Origin: Cellulophaga baltica
GTDB taxonomy: Bacteria > Bacteroidota > Bacteroidia > Flavobacteriales > Flavobacteriaceae
Assembly (NCBI RefSeq): GCF_900102165.1
Contig: NZ_FNBD01000006.1
Span: 62,001 to 126,000, forward strand
Direction of reading: 5' to 3'
Length of the DNA: 64,000 nt
Below, piece by piece: positions 17,755 to 28,436 of this stretch; position 1 is the first letter of the stretch, and every line of letters begins with the position of its first letter. The position numbers and the translations under genes were made by a program. The notes beneath the pieces are model-generated. The model did not search any database. It was given only the letters and a program-made list of their open reading frames with translations, and had not been told where the DNA came from.

Positions 17755-19494
17755 ATGAATACAAATACAGTTAAAGAGAAATCAAAATCGACAAATATGA
17801 AGACTGCTACAAAAATTAGCGGAGCAGAGGCAATTATACATTGTTTGTTAGCTGAGGGTGTTGATTTAATTTATGGTTACCCAGGTGGTGCCATAATGCC
17901 TGTTTATGACGAATTATATAAATTTCAAGATAAACTTACACATATATTAACGCGTCACGAGCAAGGAGCTACGCATGCTGCTCAAGGGTATGCTAGAGTC
18001 TCTGGTAGAGTTGGTGTTGCTATTGCAACATCTGGTCCAGGAGCAACAAATTTGGTAACAGGATTAGCAGATGCACAGATAGATTCTACACCATTGGTTT
18101 GTATTACAGGTCAAGTAGGGAGTCACTTATTAGGATCAGATGCTTTCCAAGAAACTGATATTGTTGGAATTTCTACTCCAGTGACTAAATGGAATTATCA
18201 GATAACAAAAGCATCAGAAATTCCAGAGATAATGGCGAAGGCGTTTTATATCGCTAAATCGGGTCGTCCAGGACCTGTCCTGGTAGATATTACGAAAGAT
18301 GCGCAGTTTGAAACATTCGACTTTAGTTATGAGAAATGTACAGGCGTACGTAGTTATGTGCCTGTTCCTAAGCCGAATATGAATGCAATTACAGAGGCGG
18401 CACGGTTAATCAACGAAGCTAAGAAACCAATGATTGTTTTTGGTCAAGGGGTAATTCTTGGTCGGGCAGAAGCAGAATTGAAAGAATTGGTAGAGAAAGC
18501 AGGAATCCCTGCTGCTTGGACCATTTTAGGATTGTCTGCAATGGATACTGAACATCCATTAAATGTAGGTATGGTAGGGATGCATGGTAATTACGGACCA
18601 AATGTTTTAACCAATGAATGTGATTTATTGGTGGCTATTGGAATGCGTTTTGACGATCGTGTTACAGGAAACTTAGAAACCTATGCTAAACAAGCAAAAG
18701 TAATTCACTTTGAAATTGATCCTGCAGAGATAAATAAGAATGTTATTTCTGAAGTTGCAGTGTTAGGAAATTCTAAGGAGACCTTACAATTATTATTGCC
18801 AATGATAAAAGCAAATAAACATGAAGCTTGGCATAATGAGTTTAAGAAAAGATACGAGATAGAGTATAACGAAGTCATTAAGAATGATATTAAGCCTACC
18901 AAAGAAGGTTTAACAATGGGTGAAGTTATTGAAGAGATCAATATAGCTTCAAAAAATAGCGCTATTATAGTTACAGATGTAGGACAACACCAAATGATTG
19001 CGTGTAGGTATGCAAAATTTAACCAAACTAAAAGTAATGTAACTTCAGGAGGGCTAGGAACTATGGGCTTTGCATTACCCGCAGCAATAGGAGCAAAGCA
19101 AGGAGCCATGGAACGTGAAGTTGTTGCTATAATTGGGGATGGTGGATATCAAATGACCATACAAGAATTAGGGGTAATATTTCAGCATAAAATACCTGTA
19201 AAAATTGTTGTATTAAATAATGATCATTTAGGGATGGTCCGCCAATGGCAAGAATTATTCTTTGAAAAAAGATATGCCTCTACCGTAATGGTGAATCCTG
19301 ATTTTGTGAAAATAGCAGAAGGATATCATATTGAAGCAAAACGAATTAGCGAAAGAAAAGATTTAAAAGCTACAATTCAAGAAATGATAGCTTCAAAAGA
19401 ACCTTATTTCTTAGAAGTTAAAGTAGAAAAAGAAGATAATGTATTCCCTATGATACCAACAGGGGCTTCCGTTTCAGATATCAGATTAAAATAA
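17755..19494 (+). CDS. ilvB: Acetolactate synthase large subunit
   Basis: A 579-residue thiamine-diphosphate enzyme making acetolactate or acetohydroxybutyrate. The N-terminal domain has GAEAIIHCLLAEGVDLIYGYPGG and the catalytic Glu in RHEQGATHAAQGYAR. The C-terminal ThDP-binding motif GDGGYQMTIQEL ends with VVLNN. The first 15-20 residues (MNTNTVKEKSKSTN) are a polar extension; the next in-frame ATG, at codon 15, is an alternative start. A methyltransferase gene begins 1 bp after the stop, and ilvN follows that gene. Confidence 0.95.
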   Translation: MNTNTVKEKSKSTNMKTATKISGAEAIIHCLLAEGVDLIYGYPGGAIMPVYDELYKFQDKLTHILTRHEQGATHAAQGYARVSGRVGVAIATSGPGATNLVTGLADAQIDSTPLVCITGQVGSHLLGSDAFQETDIVGISTPVTKWNYQITKASEIPEIMAKAFYIAKSGRPGPVLVDITKDAQFETFDFSYEKCTGVRSYVPVPKPNMNAITEAARLINEAKKPMIVFGQGVILGRAEAELKELVEKAGIPAAWTILGLSAMDTEHPLNVGMVGMHGNYGPNVLTNECDLLVAIGMRFDDRVTGNLETYAKQAKVIHFEIDPAEINKNVISEVAVLGNSKETLQLLLPMIKANKHEAWHNEFKKRYEIEYNEVIKNDIKPTKEGLTMGEVIEEINIASKNSAIIVTDVGQHQMIACRYAKFNQTKSNVTSGGLGTMGFALPAAIGAKQGAMEREVVAIIGDGGYQMTIQELGVIFQHKIPVKIVVLNNDHLGMVRQWQELFFEKRYASTVMVNPDFVKIAEGYHIEAKRISERKDLKATIQEMIASKEPYFLEVKVEKEDNVFPMIPTGASVSDIRLK

Positions 19495-19495
19495 G

Positions 19496-20077
19496 ATGAT
19501 AGATACGCCATTCAATAATCTACCTAAAATTCATGCTAGAATAGAAGCTAAATCTAAGGAAATAGACTTTAGTATGCCCTCGGATTTACACATAGGGTCC
19601 TTACTACAAACCTTAATTGCTTCTAAGCCAAATTCTAGATTTTTAGAATTGGGTACCGGTATAGGATTGTCTCTTTCATGGATGATTGAAGGAATGGATG
19701 CTAATTCTATTTTAATTTCCGTAGATAATAATCCTGAATTAATCCAAATTTCAACAGAATTTTTTGGAGAGGATAAAAGGGTAACACTTATCTGCGAAGA
19801 TGGATCAGTTTGGCTAAAGAACTACAGCGGAGCGAAATTCGATTTGATTTTTGCCGATGCTTGGCCTGGAAAATATAGCGAAATAGAAGAAGCATTAAAT
19901 CTAGTAACTGTAGGTGGGTTTTATGTAATTGATGATATGTCTAAACAGGAAAATTGGCCAGTAGGTCATGAAAATCATGTGCTCAATTTATTAGCCTATT
20001 TAAAGGCTAGAGAAGATTTTAAAATAACAACATTAAATTGGTCTACAGGAGTATTAGTAGCCGTTAGAAGTAATTAA
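19496..20077 (+). CDS. Class I SAM-dependent methyltransferase inside the ilv operon
   Basis: A 193-residue O-methyltransferase-like protein. The SAM-binding motif I is FLELGTGIGLSLSWM, an acidic strand end follows in ISVDNNPE, and a later FDLIFADAWPGKY matches the motif seen in catechol-O-methyltransferase-like enzymes. C-terminally GGFYVIDDM is typical of the same group. It begins 1 bp after the ilvB stop and ends 47 bp before ilvN, so it is cotranscribed with acetolactate synthase. The substrate is unknown, and no known step of branched-chain biosynthesis needs methylation. Confidence 0.8.
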   Translation: MIDTPFNNLPKIHARIEAKSKEIDFSMPSDLHIGSLLQTLIASKPNSRFLELGTGIGLSLSWMIEGMDANSILISVDNNPELIQISTEFFGEDKRVTLICEDGSVWLKNYSGAKFDLIFADAWPGKYSEIEEALNLVTVGGFYVIDDMSKQENWPVGHENHVLNLLAYLKAREDFKITTLNWSTGVLVAVRSN

Positions 20078-20124
20078 TATATAAATATCCCTTTTAAATT
20101 TAACTAGGGAATTAGGGTAAAAGG

Positions 20125-20655
20125 ATGGAAAAAAAGTGGTTTACAATATCAATCTATTCTGAAAATAATATTGGATTATTAAACAGAATTTCAGGAATAT
20201 TCTTGAAGCGACATATTAATATTGAGAGTTTAAATGTTTCTAAATCAGAAATTGAAAACGTCTCTAAATTTACGGTAGTTGTTTTTACAGAAGATGAAGT
20301 AGCTCGCAAGATTGTAGGGCAGATTGAAAAACAGATAGAAGTTATAAAAGCATTTTATCACTTAGATGATGATACCATCTATCAAGAGTCCGTGCTTTTT
20401 AAAATAGCATCAAGTCTATTATTTGATGAACGTCAAATACAGAATATTATTAAAGATTGTAATGCAACAATCGTTACGGTATCTAGAGATTTCTTTGTTC
20501 TGGCTAAAACAGGAAGAAAACATGAGGTAGACGATATGTATACACAATTAAAACCTTTCGGAATTATGCAATTTGTACGTTCAGGAAGAATAGCAGTAAC
20601 TAAGGCAGAAATGCCTATTTCTGCCTTATTATCACAATTTAAGAAACAACAATAA
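20125..20655 (+). CDS. ilvN: Acetolactate synthase small subunit
   Basis: A 176-residue regulatory subunit. An N-terminal ACT domain (about residues 5-75) has the form [33 protein letters not shown], where valine normally binds to give feedback inhibition. The C-terminal half matches the ALS_ss domain. It is separated from ilvB by the methyltransferase gene, an unusual split because ilvB and ilvN are normally adjacent. ilvC follows 28 bp downstream. Confidence 0.93.
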   Translation: MEKKWFTISIYSENNIGLLNRISGIFLKRHINIESLNVSKSEIENVSKFTVVVFTEDEVARKIVGQIEKQIEVIKAFYHLDDDTIYQESVLFKIASSLLFDERQIQNIIKDCNATIVTVSRDFFVLAKTGRKHEVDDMYTQLKPFGIMQFVRSGRIAVTKAEMPISALLSQFKKQQ

Positions 20656-20683
20656 ATCAATTTTAAATAAACGAGTTTATAAA

Positions 20684-22159
20684 ATGGCAAATTATTTCAA
20701 TACACTATCACTAAGAGAACAATTGACCCAATTAGGGAAATGTAGATTCATGGATACAACTGAATTTTCTGATGGTGTAGAAGCTTTAAAAGGTAAAAAA
20801 ATTGTAATCGTAGGATGTGGAGCACAAGGTTTAAACCAAGGTTTAAACATGCGTGATTCTGGTTTAGACCTTTCTTATGCACTGCGTGATGCTGCTATAA
20901 AAGAGCAAAGACAATCGTACAAAAACGCTAAGGAAAACGGATTTACAGTTGGTACGTATCAAGAATTAATTCCAATTGCAGATTTGGTGATAAATTTAAC
21001 ACCAGATAAGCAACATACGAATGTCGTAGAAACGGTAATGCCTTTAATGAAAAAAGGAGCTACTTTATCATATTCTCACGGTTTTAATATTGTAGAAGAA
21101 GGAATGCAAGTTCGTAAAGATTTAACGGTTATTATGGTAGCGCCAAAATCTCCAGGATCTGAAGTTCGCGAAGAATATAAAAGAGGCTTTGGTGTACCAA
21201 CCTTAATTGCGGTTCACCCAGAGAATGACCCAGAAGGAAAAGGTTTAGCAGAAGCAAAAGCATATGCTGTAGCTACGGGTGGTGATAAAGCAGGTGTTTT
21301 AGAATCTTCTTTTGTTGCAGAAGTAAAATCTGATTTAATGGGAGAGCAAACTATTCTTTGTGGTTTGTTACAAACAGGATCAATTCTATGTTTTGATAAA
21401 ATGATAGAAAAAGGATTGGATGCTGGGTATGCGTCTAAACTTATTCAATACGGATGGGAAACTGTTACAGAAGGTCTTAAATATGGTGGAATTACACATA
21501 TGATGGATCGTTTATCTAATCCTGCTAAAATTAAAGCTTTTGAACTTTCAGAAGAATTAAAAGAGATTATGCGTCCATTATTCCAAAAACATATGGATGA
21601 TATTATTCAAGGTGAGTTTTCTAAAACAATGATGGAAGACTGGGCGAATGATGATAAGAACTTATTAACTTGGAGAGCAGCAACGGGAGAAACTGCCTTC
21701 GAAAAAACACCAGCAGGAAGCGATAAAATTTCTGAGCAAGAATTTTATGACCATGGGGTTTTAATGGTGGCAATGGTTAGAGCAGGAGTAGAGCTTGCTT
21801 TTGAAGCAATGACAGATTCAGGTATTATTGCCGAATCTGCATATTATGAGTCATTACATGAAACGCCATTAATAGCGAACACGATTGCGCGTAAAAAATT
21901 ATTTGAAATGAATCGTGTAATTTCTGATACTGCAGAATACGGTTGTTATTTATTTGATCATGCTTGTAAGCCTTTATTAAAAGACTTCATGACTAAGATT
22001 GATACTGACGTGATTGGTAAAAATTTCGGTGAAGGAAAAGGTAATGGCGTTGACAATGCTAAATTAATTGAAGTAAATAAAGCGTTAAGAGAGCATCCAG
22101 TAGAAATTGTTGGAGCTAGATTAAGAGCTTCAATGACAGCAATGAAACCTATCGTATAA
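20684..22159 (+). CDS. ilvC: Ketol-acid reductoisomerase, class II
   Basis: A 491-residue enzyme, the long class II form found in enterobacteria, with two copies of the C-terminal knotted domain. The NADPH-binding loop is [19 protein letters not shown] near residue 43, and the metal ligands lie in [11 protein letters not shown] and the following acidic residues. It isomerises and reduces acetolactate to dihydroxy-isovalerate in the valine/isoleucine pathway. It is followed by a hairpin terminator before ilvA. Confidence 0.95.
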   Translation: MANYFNTLSLREQLTQLGKCRFMDTTEFSDGVEALKGKKIVIVGCGAQGLNQGLNMRDSGLDLSYALRDAAIKEQRQSYKNAKENGFTVGTYQELIPIADLVINLTPDKQHTNVVETVMPLMKKGATLSYSHGFNIVEEGMQVRKDLTVIMVAPKSPGSEVREEYKRGFGVPTLIAVHPENDPEGKGLAEAKAYAVATGGDKAGVLESSFVAEVKSDLMGEQTILCGLLQTGSILCFDKMIEKGLDAGYASKLIQYGWETVTEGLKYGGITHMMDRLSNPAKIKAFELSEELKEIMRPLFQKHMDDIIQGEFSKTMMEDWANDDKNLLTWRAATGETAFEKTPAGSDKISEQEFYDHGVLMVAMVRAGVELAFEAMTDSGIIAESAYYESLHETPLIANTIARKKLFEMNRVISDTAEYGCYLFDHACKPLLKDFMTKIDTDVIGKNFGEGKGNGVDNAKLIEVNKALREHPVEIVGARLRASMTAMKPIV

Positions 22160-22179
22160 ATTTTCTATACCTTTAATAT

Positions 22180-22217
22180 CAAACCTGTCAAGTTTTTTTA
22201 AACCTGACAGGTTTTTT
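22180..22217 (+). terminator. Terminator between ilvC and ilvA
   Basis: A 10-bp stem (left arm ending 22190, right arm from 22205) with core AACCTGTCA / TGACAGGTT is followed by TTTTTT. It ends 11 bp before the ilvA start codon, so ilvA may be transcribed separately or by read-through. TACATTTA at 22217-22224 is a possible weak -7 box for ilvA. Confidence 0.7.
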
Positions 22218-22228
22218 ACATTTACGCT

Positions 22229-23482
22229 ATGAAATATTTTCCAAAAATAGAAGACATATATACAGCCGCTACAACCATAAAACAAGTGGTACCCGATAAT
22301 ACGCCTTTACAAGAAAGTATCCGATACTCTAAAGAATATGATGCAAGTATTCTCTTAAAACGAGAAGACTTACACCGCGTACGATCATATAAAATTAGAG
22401 GAGCGTTTAATAAGATTTTCAGTTTAAGTGCTGACGAAAGAAACAAAGGGGTAGTTTGTGCTAGCGCAGGGAATCATGCGCAAGGCGTTGCTTTTGCGTG
22501 TAATCATTTAGGAATTAAAGGCACAATTTACATGCCTTCTGTTACACCAAGGCAAAAAGTAGAACAAACAGAAATGTTTGGTGGAGATTGGGTTACTATT
22601 GTTTTAAAAGGAGATACTTTTGACGATTCTTCTAAAGCAGCTCTTCAGTTTTGTGAAGAGCACCAAAAAGTTTTTGTTCATCCTTTTGATGATCCTAAGA
22701 CCATAGAAGGGCAAGGAACGGTAGCCTTAGAAATTATTCATCAAACAGCGGCACCCATAGATTATGTATTTGTTGCTATTGGAGGTGGCGGATTAGCTTC
22801 TGGATTGTGTGGCGTATTTCAGCAATTATCCCCGAACACTAAAATTATAGGTGTAGAACCAGAAGGTGCGGCTTCTATGAAAACGTCTATTGAAAATGGC
22901 ATGAATACAGAATTAGCACATATTGATAAATTTGTAGATGGTGCTGCAGTACAGAAAGTGGGCAATTTAACCTTTGAAATCTGTAAAAAATACTTGAACA
23001 AGGTGATAACTGTGCCCGAAGGTAAAGTTTGCCAAACCATATTAGACTTGTACAATCGTGATGCCATTGTCGTAGAGCCCGCAGGTGCATTAACCCTAGC
23101 GGCATTAGATTTTTATAAAGAAGAAATAAAAGGTAAGAATGTAGTGTGCATTGTTAGTGGAAGTAATAATGACATTACAAGAACAGCAGAAATAAAAGAA
23201 CGTGCCTTATTATATAGAAATTTAAAACATTATTTTATCGTACGCTTTCCGCAGCGTCCTGGAGCTTTAAAAGAATTTGTAGTAGATATTTTAGGTCCTA
23301 CAGATGATATTACACATTTTGAATATTCTAAAAAATCGAGCAAGGAGAACGCCCCTGCTGTGGTGGGGATTGAACTTAAAAACGCAACAGATCTACAGCC
23401 TTTGATTGCACGAATGAAAGACAATAATTTCTTTGGAGATTATTTAAATGATAAACCAGATCTATTTCAATACTTGGTATAA
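22229..23482 (+). CDS. ilvA: Threonine ammonia-lyase (biosynthetic)
   Basis: A 417-residue PLP enzyme converting threonine to 2-oxobutyrate, the entry to isoleucine. The Schiff-base lysine is Lys55 in RSYKIRGAFNK; the phosphate-binding glycine loop is AIGGGGLASGL. The C-terminal about 90 residues (FIVRFPQRPGALKEF...) form one ACT-like regulatory domain, as in the shorter IlvA type rather than the two-domain E. coli form. Its own terminator-separated position suggests partly independent expression from the ilv operon. Confidence 0.92.
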   Translation: MKYFPKIEDIYTAATTIKQVVPDNTPLQESIRYSKEYDASILLKREDLHRVRSYKIRGAFNKIFSLSADERNKGVVCASAGNHAQGVAFACNHLGIKGTIYMPSVTPRQKVEQTEMFGGDWVTIVLKGDTFDDSSKAALQFCEEHQKVFVHPFDDPKTIEGQGTVALEIIHQTAAPIDYVFVAIGGGGLASGLCGVFQQLSPNTKIIGVEPEGAASMKTSIENGMNTELAHIDKFVDGAAVQKVGNLTFEICKKYLNKVITVPEGKVCQTILDLYNRDAIVVEPAGALTLAALDFYKEEIKGKNVVCIVSGSNNDITRTAEIKERALLYRNLKHYFIVRFPQRPGALKEFVVDILGPTDDITHFEYSKKSSKENAPAVVGIELKNATDLQPLIARMKDNNFFGDYLNDKPDLFQYLV

Positions 23483-23627
23483 TCCATTTTTTTAGAACGA
23501 ATGATAGAAGATTGGATTTTCCATTTCCTTTCGAAAACGTTTGATAACTATCATATTATTTTTTTATGTTAAGATTATGCGATTCTTAGCAATTACAAGG
23601 GTAATTATTTGAAGTATTATCGACATA

Positions 23628-23647
23628 TTAAGTAACTTTATACTTAA
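23628..23647. promoter_or_regulatory. Inverted repeat upstream of gapN
   Basis: TTAAGTA (23628-23634) and TACTTAA (23641-23647) flank a 6-nt spacer and end 11 bp before the gapN start. It could be an operator or a mRNA hairpin. No regulator gene is adjacent. Confidence 0.3.
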
Positions 23648-23658
23648 GCACGTACAAA

Positions 23659-25251
23659 ATGACAAAAATGAAAACTACAATTCCAGAGGAATTTCAGATC
23701 AAAGAAATAATAGAGCAAAAGAAATATTTAATAGATGGTGAGTTAAAAACGTGGGACGGAAATAGCACACAAGTATTTTCTACCATATCATCTACGGAAG
23801 ACTATAAACCAACCTTATTGGGTTCTATTCCCGATATGGGAGAACCAGAAGCTATGGATGCTTTAGGTGCAGCTACAAAGGCATACGGTAGAGGTCAAGG
23901 AGTCTGGCCAACCATGCATGTTAAAGATCGTATTGATTGTATGGAAGCTTTCGTTAAGAAAATGGAAACGAAGCGCGAAGAAGTCGTAAAATTATTAATG
24001 TGGGAGATTGGAAAGTCATTGCCAGATTCTCAAAAAGAATTTGATAGAACCGTTGAATACATCTATGATACCATTGAGGATTATAAAGAATTAGACCGTA
24101 ATGCAGCTAAATTCCAAAAACATGATGGGGTTTATGCGCACATTAAGAGAGGACCTTTAGGCGTAGTTCTTTGTCTAGGGCCTTATAACTACCCTTTAAA
24201 TGAAACTTTTGCCTTGCTGATTCCTGCTATTATCATGGGGAACACGGCTATTTTTAAACCGGCTAAGCATGGTGTTTTATTAATTACCCCTTTACTAGAA
24301 GCTTTTCAGTCTTGTTTTCCAAAAGGGGTTATCAATATTCTTTTTGGTAGAGGTAGAGCGGTAGCAGCACCTATTATGCAAACAGGTAAAGTAGATGTTT
24401 TAGCACTCATTGGAAATAGTAAATCTGCAAATGCTTTGCAAAATCAACATCCAAAAAGTAATCGTTTACGTTTGGTACTTGGTTTAGAGGCGAAAAATCC
24501 GGCGATTGTACTTCCGGATGCCGATTTAGATTTGACTATTGATGAATGTATCGCTGGTACATTATCCTTCAACGGTCAGCGTTGTACAGCATTGAAAGTA
24601 GTCTATGTTCATGAAGATATTGCGGAAGAGTTTAACAAACGATTCTCGAAGCGTGTCGATGAGCTAAAATTTGGTAATCCTTGGGATGATGGCGCAAAAT
24701 TAACTCCGTTACCAGAGCCAGAAAAACCCGCATATATTCAAGGTTTAATTGATGACGCCCTAGTTAAAGGAGCAAAGATTTTAAATAAAAAAGGAGGCGA
24801 ACATGCAGATAACTATATCTGGCCTGCAGTGCTATATCCGGTTACTAAAGATATGAATGTGTACCAAGAAGAGCAATTCGGACCTGTTATTCCTATTGTT
24901 CCTTTTAAAGATATAGAGGAACCTTTAGATGATATGGCAGAGTCTAATTACGGGCAACAAGTAAGCTTGTTTGGTAAAGATGTATATGCGCTTGCCCCGT
25001 TAATAGATACGTTAGTAAACTTAGTATGCCGTGTAAATTTAAATAGCTCTTGTCAACGTGGACCAGATGTGTACCCGTTTACAGGAAGAAAAGATTCCGC
25101 ACAGGCCACTTTAAGTGTTCATGATGCATTACGTTCTTTCTCTATTAGAACCTTCGTTGCTTTTAAAGATAATGATTTGAATACAGAGATTATAGAACAA
25201 CTATTAGATGCTAAACTTTCTAATTTTGTAAGTACTGATTATATTTTATAA
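23659..25251 (+). CDS. gapN: NADP-dependent non-phosphorylating glyceraldehyde-3-phosphate dehydrogenase
   Basis: A 530-residue aldehyde dehydrogenase superfamily member. Catalytic Glu277 lies in [11 protein letters not shown] and nucleophile Cys309 in [10 protein letters not shown]. The C-terminal [19 protein letters not shown] is a hallmark of the GapN branch, which oxidises glyceraldehyde-3-phosphate directly to 3-phosphoglycerate with NADP. Its location after ilvA suggests supply of NADPH for amino-acid synthesis, but this is inference. Transcription ends at the hairpin at 25276-25305. Confidence 0.85.
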   Translation: MTKMKTTIPEEFQIKEIIEQKKYLIDGELKTWDGNSTQVFSTISSTEDYKPTLLGSIPDMGEPEAMDALGAATKAYGRGQGVWPTMHVKDRIDCMEAFVKKMETKREEVVKLLMWEIGKSLPDSQKEFDRTVEYIYDTIEDYKELDRNAAKFQKHDGVYAHIKRGPLGVVLCLGPYNYPLNETFALLIPAIIMGNTAIFKPAKHGVLLITPLLEAFQSCFPKGVINILFGRGRAVAAPIMQTGKVDVLALIGNSKSANALQNQHPKSNRLRLVLGLEAKNPAIVLPDADLDLTIDECIAGTLSFNGQRCTALKVVYVHEDIAEEFNKRFSKRVDELKFGNPWDDGAKLTPLPEPEKPAYIQGLIDDALVKGAKILNKKGGEHADNYIWPAVLYPVTKDMNVYQEEQFGPVIPIVPFKDIEEPLDDMAESNYGQQVSLFGKDVYALAPLIDTLVNLVCRVNLNSSCQRGPDVYPFTGRKDSAQATLSVHDALRSFSIRTFVAFKDNDLNTEIIEQLLDAKLSNFVSTDYIL

Positions 25252-25275
25252 TTTGATACTCACACCATATAATTT

Positions 25276-25311
25276 GAAACCTCTCCCTTATTCTGGAGAG
25301 GTTTCTTTTTT
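25276..25311. terminator. Terminator overlapping the end of the convergent TPR gene
   Basis: An 11-bp stem (25276-25286 and 25295-25305) with an 8-nt loop is followed by T6, making a good terminator for gapN. The stop codon of the convergent gene lies at 25288-25290 in the loop, so the right arm encodes the last residues of that protein. Confidence 0.8.
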
Positions 25312-25926
25312 ACAAGACGTTTGAACTGCTTCTGCACGTTCTATTCCACTATAGGGATAAAATTGTATGGTTTGTTCTTCGTTAGTAAATAATTCTATAG
25401 CACGTGTTATATCATCACAAAAAGCTTGTGTAGATTTCCCGAAAAACTTAGCAAAGCCCATATCCCATTCGGCTTTACTCAATACGACCCTTGGATTTTC
25501 TGGAGCAATTTCTAGGGCCTTAGTGAATAGAGCTGTATTTTCTGGAGACAATGTCATGCCGTATTTTTGTCCGTCAAATGCAATATACGCGGTATTTAAT
25601 AGGGCGTAGCTTATAATAATTTCCGGATTATCTTTAGATAAACTAGCAGCCTGATCTAAATATTTTTTTGCGCGCGTTAGTTTGGCTGTTAATACACCTT
25701 CTTCCTGAATACCAAAACTGCTCACGATTTCAACAGTGGCTAAATAGTAAGGGGGGAGCCAATTTTCTTTTTCTGCTGTTGCAATTCGTTCAAATAGCTG
25801 TGATGCTTCTGTGTTTTTTTGTTCTGACCATAACTGAAAAGCTTTGGTCATCCCTTTTTCATAAGAGGTCTGTGCTGCTAGATTTAAGGTGAGCATAAAG
25901 GTGAATACAAATACAATAGTTTTCAT
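25288..25926 (-). CDS. Secreted TPR-like protein
   Basis: A 212-residue protein from the ATG at 25926, which gives a clean signal peptide (MKTIVFVFTFMLTLNLAAQ). Upstream in-frame codons would add 33 polar residues and spoil the signal. The mature part is alpha-helical with tetratricopeptide-like spacing (AFQLWSEQKNTEASQLFERIA, then ALEIAPENPRVVLSKAEWDMG). It lies 108 bp downstream of a TonB-dependent receptor on the same strand, so the pair may act together at the envelope. Function is unknown. Confidence 0.75.
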   Translation of the reverse strand: MKTIVFVFTFMLTLNLAAQTSYEKGMTKAFQLWSEQKNTEASQLFERIATAEKENWLPPYYLATVEIVSSFGIQEEGVLTAKLTRAKKYLDQAASLSKDNPEIIISYALLNTAYIAFDGQKYGMTLSPENTALFTKALEIAPENPRVVLSKAEWDMGFAKFFGKSTQAFCDDITRAIELFTNEEQTIQFYPYSGIERAEAVQTSCKKETSPE

Positions 25927-26034
25927 ACGATTGGTTTTTAAAGATTTTTTAAGTGAATCAAATATCAAGGTATTCTTAGCCTTAAAAGAATTTAGGGTAC
26001 CGAGTTGTTGTTTTTGGCGATTCAAATGTCGATT

Positions 26035-28191
26035 TTAAAGATTGTTAAGTTGATTGTCTTTCTTGTTGTCACTGATGGTCCAAAATAAACCAACGAAGAA
26101 AAAGCTATCCGTATTGGGCGTTAGCGCTCTACGATCAAATGTTCCGCCACTATTTGCTTGCTCAGCATATTGATATCCATTAATATTCTTGGTGCCTAAA
26201 ATATTGCTTACCGAGAAGTAAAGTATTTTTTGTGGACTGATCAAATAGGCCCAATTGGCATTTAAAGCAGTATAGTTTTTAGTTTTTTCTGCTAAAAAAG
26301 CATCTGTATTAGGGTTGGTGTAGGAGCGGCCAGTAGCAAAATTATAACTCAGCCCTATCTGACTTTTCCAATTTTCTACCCAATGCTTTAATACCAAAGA
26401 GGCATTGTGTGTAGCTGCAAAATTGGGGGTTGCAGCAGTTGGATAGTTTTTATAATCCCTTTCGGTATCTAAATAAGAATAGGATACCCAGTATTCCGTA
26501 TTTTTCACGGTGTTGTTATCCCGCCAAAAAATATCAAGCCCCTTAGCAAAACCACCACCTGTATTAGCATAGGTAGAGGTAGGAAGCGCTACTGGCGTTT
26601 CATATTTCACGAGATTATTGTAATCCTTGTAATATACCTCCGCTCTAAATATCTGTTTATTTTTAACATATTGATAATTGGCAATTAAATGCGTTGTGTT
26701 TTCAGCTGATAAATCAGCCTCAAATTTCAGATAGTCATTCTTTGGGTTTTGGAAAAATTGACCATAAGCCAAAGAAAATTGTGCATTTGCTCCGGATTTA
26801 TAGGCTAAGGAAATTCTAGGAGATACATTAAATTCTTCTAATAATTGAGAATACTCCCCTCTAAAACCAATTTTGGTGGCTAAATTCTTAGAAAAGAAAA
26901 TATCTGTTTCTATAAAACTACTCAAGAGGTTATTGTCAAAACCGTAGTCATTGCTTTCTGTCGTAGCGCTTGTATAGTTTTCTTCAAAGTTTGTGATAAA
27001 GTATTCTGCACCAAAGTTTAGTTTGTATCTGCTAGAAAAATATTTATTGAGAACCAATTTAAAATGAGCCGAATGCTCAACATCGGTAACATCAGCATCA
27101 CTAAATTTTAATTTAGACTCATCATTGGAGAATGATACACCCGTTAGAATACTCCAATCTTTGGCTAAAAAATCTTTATAAGAGGTGTTGATATATAAGT
27201 TTCTATTTTCTATTGCAAATCTAATCCCTAAGGGTTCATTGATGTCTACTTGGGTAAGATCAAAATTTAATGCACTAAAAGCACCATATACTTTTAATAA
27301 ACCATCGTTTTTAAATTTGTATCGATATACTGCTTCTCCTCCTAAAGTTTCTATGGGTTTATGCCAAATATTATTCCCGGGAAATAATTTCTGGTATGGT
27401 TCTAAATTCATATATGAAGCATTTATACTCAAAGAATTAGCTTTCCATTTTTGGGTATTGCCAACTCCTAAACCTACCGTCATTAGGGATAATTCTGTTT
27501 TTTCTTCCAGGGGTTCGTCTATACTGCTAAGCAAAAGAACACTAGATAGCGCTTGACCATATTCTGCGGAATATCCACCAGTAGAAAATGTAATCCCTTT
27601 AAACAAGAAAGGAGACAATCTCCCCCTAGTAGGAATGTTATTGGCAGAAGGGGCGTAGGGGGTAAATACACGCATACCATCTACGAAAATTTGAGTTTCT
27701 TCGGCATCGCCACCACGAACAAATAACCGACCATCTTCAGCAACGGTAGAGGTTCCTGGCAGGGTTTGTAAAGCGCCCATGACGTCACCAAGTGCACCTG
27801 CAGTAGTTACAATATCTAAGGGCTTTAAGGCGGTAACTTTTGCGTTGTCACCAGCTTTAAAAGATCCTGCATTTACAGTAACCGCATCTAAAGTGTTTAC
27901 ATCATCTCGGAGTTTTACCGTAAAGTTTTTAAAAGTAGCTATTTCAGAAGATTTGGTATACGTTTCATAAGAAATAGAGGAGATAACCAAAGTCTGTATT
28001 CCACTTTCTTCTGTTAAAAAAGAAAATATACCACTTTCATTTGTTGCTGTACCATCATACGTTCCTTCCAAATAAACATTAGCGCCCATTACAGGCATAC
28101 CTTGATAATCAATAACTTTTCCATTAATGGTTTTCTGTGCTATGACATTGAGGTGTAAAAGTAATAGAATTGTAAATACTGTAATTTTCAT
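26035..28191 (-). CDS. TonB-dependent outer-membrane receptor
   Basis: A 718-residue receptor from the ATG at 28191, with signal peptide MKITVFTILLLLHLNVIAQ. It begins with a carboxypeptidase-like regulatory domain (KTINGKVIDYQGMPVMGANVYLEG), followed by a plug (TTAGALGDVMGALQTLPGTSTVAEDGRLFVRGGDAEETQ) and a 22-strand type barrel ending in aromatic-rich repeats. No SusD partner is adjacent, which makes it a solitary receptor rather than a polysaccharide SusCD pair. The ligand is unknown. The following TPR gene may be cotranscribed. Confidence 0.88.
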   Translation of the reverse strand: MKITVFTILLLLHLNVIAQKTINGKVIDYQGMPVMGANVYLEGTYDGTATNESGIFSFLTEESGIQTLVISSISYETYTKSSEIATFKNFTVKLRDDVNTLDAVTVNAGSFKAGDNAKVTALKPLDIVTTAGALGDVMGALQTLPGTSTVAEDGRLFVRGGDAEETQIFVDGMRVFTPYAPSANNIPTRGRLSPFLFKGITFSTGGYSAEYGQALSSVLLLSSIDEPLEEKTELSLMTVGLGVGNTQKWKANSLSINASYMNLEPYQKLFPGNNIWHKPIETLGGEAVYRYKFKNDGLLKVYGAFSALNFDLTQVDINEPLGIRFAIENRNLYINTSYKDFLAKDWSILTGVSFSNDESKLKFSDADVTDVEHSAHFKLVLNKYFSSRYKLNFGAEYFITNFEENYTSATTESNDYGFDNNLLSSFIETDIFFSKNLATKIGFRGEYSQLLEEFNVSPRISLAYKSGANAQFSLAYGQFFQNPKNDYLKFEADLSAENTTHLIANYQYVKNKQIFRAEVYYKDYNNLVKYETPVALPTSTYANTGGGFAKGLDIFWRDNNTVKNTEYWVSYSYLDTERDYKNYPTAATPNFAATHNASLVLKHWVENWKSQIGLSYNFATGRSYTNPNTDAFLAEKTKNYTALNANWAYLISPQKILYFSVSNILGTKNINGYQYAEQANSGGTFDRRALTPNTDSFFFVGLFWTISDNKKDNQLNNL

Positions 28192-28378
28192 GATGGTTCT
28201 GTCTTTTGGTTGATACTGCAAAGATGAATAGACCACGAAACATAAAAGAAAATGATATTCTGAGTTGTACTATTTACACCCCGAATTGTAGAAAAAGGAA
28301 AATATAGAGCGCTATCCCGAGGTGAATAATTAACATAAATATGGTAATTAAACATAGAAATAAGCTGTTTATTGGTTC

Positions 28379-28386
28379 TACCTTTG
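28379..28386 (+). promoter_or_regulatory. Consensus -7 box of the MFS gene
   Basis: TACCTTTG fits TAnnTTTG exactly, 50 bp upstream of the preferred MFS start. No clear TTG lies at the usual -33 distance. Confidence 0.45.
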
Positions 28387-28436
28387 TTGGCTTAATTGTT
28401 ATTCATTACAATTAAAAAATATTGTTGATTAGTAAA

